Shown: piece after piece, positions 62,020 to 64,000 of the stretch
Layout of the letters: the number at the start of each line of letters is the position of its first letter
How positions within the stretch are numbered: the stretch's first letter is position 1
Assembly (NCBI GenBank): GCA_965200005.1
Contig: OZ241331.1
Location: 2,542,001-2,606,000 of the forward strand
Direction: 5' to 3'
DNA: 64,000 nucleotides
From: Aldehydirespirator sp965200005
Lineage (GTDB): Bacteria; Actinomycetota; Acidimicrobiia; Acidimicrobiales; Aldehydirespiratoraceae
Position numbers and translations under genes: made by a program
Notes under the pieces: generated by a model
Database searches by the model: none
The model's input: only the letters and a program-made list of their open reading frames with translations
Told to the model about the DNA's origin: nothing

Positions 62020-63722
62020 TCAGCTTGGTTGTGGCTCTTGGACAACCAAGATTGAAGACTCAGGTGGTAATGACACACAGGTTGTTCGCTCAGCATTGTC
62101 CGGACCGTCAGGTGAGACTGTCCCCGAGTTTCGGGGTCTCAAACTGATGCTGTCGTCGCGGATGCTAGTGAACAGTTCTCGCCAGCCATAGCCGGGAAGA
62201 TCTACTTGTGTGGGCTGCTCGCTCAGGTTGGTGACGGCCGCTGCAGAACCCCGCACTACAGCCGCAACGAGCGGGTCGCCGGTGTCGAGCCAGCGGGCAG
62301 GTGCTTGCCAGAAGTCAGGATGCTGTGCACGTCTTGCGATCAGTTCCCGGTACTGATACAGCGCCGAACTGGGTTCGTCGCGCTGGCCGCGCACGGTGTG
62401 CTCGGGTGGCCGCAGATCGGCGCTAATCCAGGGCTGGCCAGTCGAGAAGCCGTTGTTTGCCTTCATGTTCCACGGCATGGGCGTGCGGCAACCGTCGCGC
62501 CCGATGGCACCGGCGTTGCGCACCGAGATCGGATCGTGCAGCCCGTGTAGTATTCCGTCGTCTAGGGATAGTTCCTCGCCTTGATAGATGAAAGGCAAGC
62601 CACCCAGCGCCATCAGCAGCGTCGAGACTGCCAGGGCACGGCGCGCTCCGATCTGTCCGCCGCCGTAGCGGCTCGCCACCCGGGAACGGTCGTGGTTGCT
62701 GATTACCCATGACACGGATTGAGGCGCGGCCTGATGCATGTCCCGCAAGATCCGCAGCAGCTCGGCGGGTTGCCAGTCCATCCACACGGGCGTGAGGAAG
62801 AACGCATTGTCGAGCACGCCCGGCTCGAGGTATCGCTTGAAGTGCGCAGGAGATGCCAGGTTGACCTCGCCGAGCAAGATGACCCCGTGCGCAGCACAGA
62901 TCTCGTGCCAGCGGCGGTAAATGTCGATGGTCTCGCTCTGATCCAGGTCGTAGCGATGCTCGAACGCTCTAAAGGCGCTGAGGGGATCCATGCCCTCAGC
63001 GACTGGCGCGATCTGCGGGTTATCACGAAGTTGGGCGTCTTTGATGAGTGCGTGTGCCACATCGATGCGGAAGCCATCGACTCCCCGATCGATCCAGAAT
63101 CTCAAGACATCTTCGAAGTGGCGTCGAACCTCGGGGTCGCGCCAGTTGAGGTCGGGCTGTTCGGGGAGGAATAGGTGGCACCAGTACTGCCCGGTTGCCT
63201 CATCGAGTGTCCAGGCGGGCCCACCGAAGTGGCTAATCCAGTTGTTGGGCGGGCCGCCATCGGGTGCCGGATCGGCCCACACATAACGGCTTCGCTGGGG
63301 AGCGTCACGGCTTGATCTGGAGGCACCGAACCACGCATGTTCGATCGATGTGTGATTGGGGACGACATCGATCAGCACCCTCAGCCCGAGGTTGTGGGCT
63401 CGCTCAACCAGTTGATCGAAGTCGGCGAGTGTGCCGTGCTGGGGGGCGACATCGCAATAGTCACTGACGTCATAGCCGTGGTCATGGCCTGGCGATGGGT
63501 AAAACGGTGTGATCCAAACTGCGTCGACACCCAGCCAGCGGATGTAATCGAGCCGTTCTGTTATGCCAGGGAGGTCACCGATCCCGTTTCCGGTCGAGTC
63601 TGCGAACGAGCGCACGTAGACCTGGTAGCCGACCGCGCCATGCCACCAGGTTGTGTCCCTCAGGTTGTGTCCCTCAACATCGTGGCAACCGGCGACGCAT
63701 CTGGTTCAAGATCAGATTCCAT
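62020..63722 (-). pseudogene. GH13 alpha-glucosidase, frameshifted by a 14-bp tandem duplication near its 5' end
   Basis: GH13 family enzyme of the oligo-1,6-glucosidase/alpha-glucosidase type. The open frame from GTG at 63615 gives 531 aa: VLIDVVPNHTSIEHAWFG, GVDGFRIDVAHALIKD (nucleophile Asp), ILLGEVNLASP (acid Glu), SWVISNHDRSRVASRYG (third acid). It lacks the first strand. In frame upstream lies TTWWHGAVGYQVYVRSFADS, the true family N-terminus, but no good start. The ATG at 63722 opens another frame that ends at TGA inside a 14-bp tandem repeat (63648-63675). Deleting one copy joins the two frames into a 562-aa protein. So the gene is either off, translated weakly from the internal GTG, or mis-assembled. 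No signal peptide: cytoplasmic action on imported sugars. Confidence 0.85.
63648..63675. repeat. Perfect 14-bp tandem duplication in the GH13 gene
   Basis: AGGTTGTGTCCCTC occurs at 63648-63661 and again at 63662-63675 (plus strand). The unit length is not a multiple of three, so the extra copy shifts the GH13 reading frame; one copy would restore it. Confidence 0.97.
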
Positions 63723-63740
63723 CTCGTCGCCCCGACTCTC

Positions 63741-63754
63741 TGCAAACGTTTTCA
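63741..63754. promoter_or_regulatory. LacI-type operator before the GH13 gene
   Basis: TGCAAACGTTTTCA, a near-perfect palindrome centred on CG, 19 bp before the reconstructed GH13 ATG at 63722. Best match of the three sites to the LacI-family consensus TGNAAACGTTTNCA. Confidence 0.8.
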
Positions 63755-63856
63755 GCGTGGTGTCGAGACTCTAGCTAGCACTCACTCCCGAATTAAAACT
63801 CGTGATCCGGGTGTGGCGTGAACGATCGGCAACTAGCGGTGAGATCTAGCGGTCGG

Positions 63857-64000
63857 TCAGCCGCTCCACTGGCCGCCATTTATGTCGATGGTGGCTCCGG
63901 TGATGTAGCCGGCATGGGGGCCGCAAAGGAATGCAATAAGGGCCGCTAGGTCATCTGGATCGCCGGGTGCGTCGCCGGGAACCATGTTGAGGATGCGCTG
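63857..64000 (-). CDS. SDR-family oxidoreductase, C-terminal part, runs off the right edge
   Basis: The last 47 residues of a short-chain dehydrogenase read from the window edge to a TGA at 63857: ILNMVPGDAPGDPDDLAALI, then FLCGPHAGYITGATIDINGG, the typical SDR C-terminus (…A…FL…YITG…DGG). The active site lies outside. It is on the same strand as the GH13 gene and would be upstream of it, separated by about 135 bp that carry the operator. Substrate unknown. Confidence 0.85.
   Translation of the reverse strand, partial: QRILNMVPGDAPGDPDDLAALIAFLCGPHAGYITGATIDINGGQWSG

Noticed and set aside
56602..63722. Reading the importer simply as trehalose- or maltose-specific
   Set aside because: Ligand specificity cannot be read from these sequences, and the nested sulfonate-type genes make another sugar possible.

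Overview
The window is a chromosomal segment of an actinobacterium, most likely of the Acidimicrobiia or a related lineage. The evidence is gene order and gene content. The neighbourhood polA-rpsA-coaE near uvrB/uvrA with an ANTAR regulator (pdtaR) follows the mycobacterial Rv1626-Rv1638 order. The block gcvH-garA-MerR-hpt-BFN-MerR-gcvT matches the Rv1826-Rv1832 neighbourhood. A mycothione reductase implies mycothiol chemistry. Base composition is moderate for the phylum, and many starts are GTG or TTG, with two likely CTG or disrupted starts. No rRNA, CRISPR array, integrase or intact insertion sequence is visible; one tRNA-Leu(CAA) is present.

Layout. 1-11.55 kb is an accessory defence-type island. 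It holds a broken DUF1156 DNA methylase at the left edge, 1.6 kb without genes, a DUF4411 (PIN-like) gene broken by two frameshifts beside an intact HTH/ImmA-IrrE partner, a large helicase with a C-terminal DUF3883 nuclease-like domain, a secreted HNH nuclease lipoprotein with an Excalibur motif, and an AbiEi/AbiEii toxin-antitoxin pair. 11.6-20.75 kb (minus strand) is a core run read uvrA-uvrC-rapZ-gap-pgk-tpiA-secG, with a LexA-type box before uvrA; yvcK and whiA are absent from their usual place between rapZ and gap. 20.9-22.9 kb (plus) is a two-gene candidate restriction-modification unit inserted between uvrA and uvrB. 23-32 kb holds uvrB, a PP2C phosphatase, coaE, rpsA, polA, pdtaR and tRNA-Leu.

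32.4-37.7 kb is a type II fatty acid synthesis cluster (fabD-fabH-fabG-acpP-fabF, with fabZ and an HU gene on the other strand). It is followed by a DUF35/thiolase pair and an unrecognised CrtC-like protein. 40.7-51.9 kb carries the glycine cleavage genes gcvP, gcvT and gcvH with garA, two MerR regulators, hpt, a bifunctional-nuclease-family protein, an enoyl-CoA hydratase, mycothione reductase and aroC.

52-63.8 kb is a carbohydrate catabolic region: a complete CUT1-type ABC importer (ATPase, lipoprotein, two permeases), a LacI regulator and a GH13 glucosidase. Three near-identical LacI-type operators (51956, 60783, 63741) precede the ATPase, the binding protein and the glucosidase, so this looks like one regulon. 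Nested between the ATPase and the permeases are an SsuD-like FMNH2-dependent monooxygenase, an aldo/keto reductase and a Gfo/Idh/MocA protein. This set matches the enzyme types of oxygenolytic sulfoquinovose (plant and algal sulfolipid sugar) breakdown and is the most interesting hypothesis here. The window ends inside an SDR gene.

A second theme is small-scale sequence duplication and indels: a perfect 34-bp tandem duplication at the gcvH/garA junction, a perfect 14-bp tandem duplication that frameshifts the 5' end of the GH13 gene, a G9 tract at the frameshift in the DUF1156 gene, and two single-base losses in the DUF4411 gene. These may be real mutations, possibly reversible, or sequencing artefacts; reads would decide.
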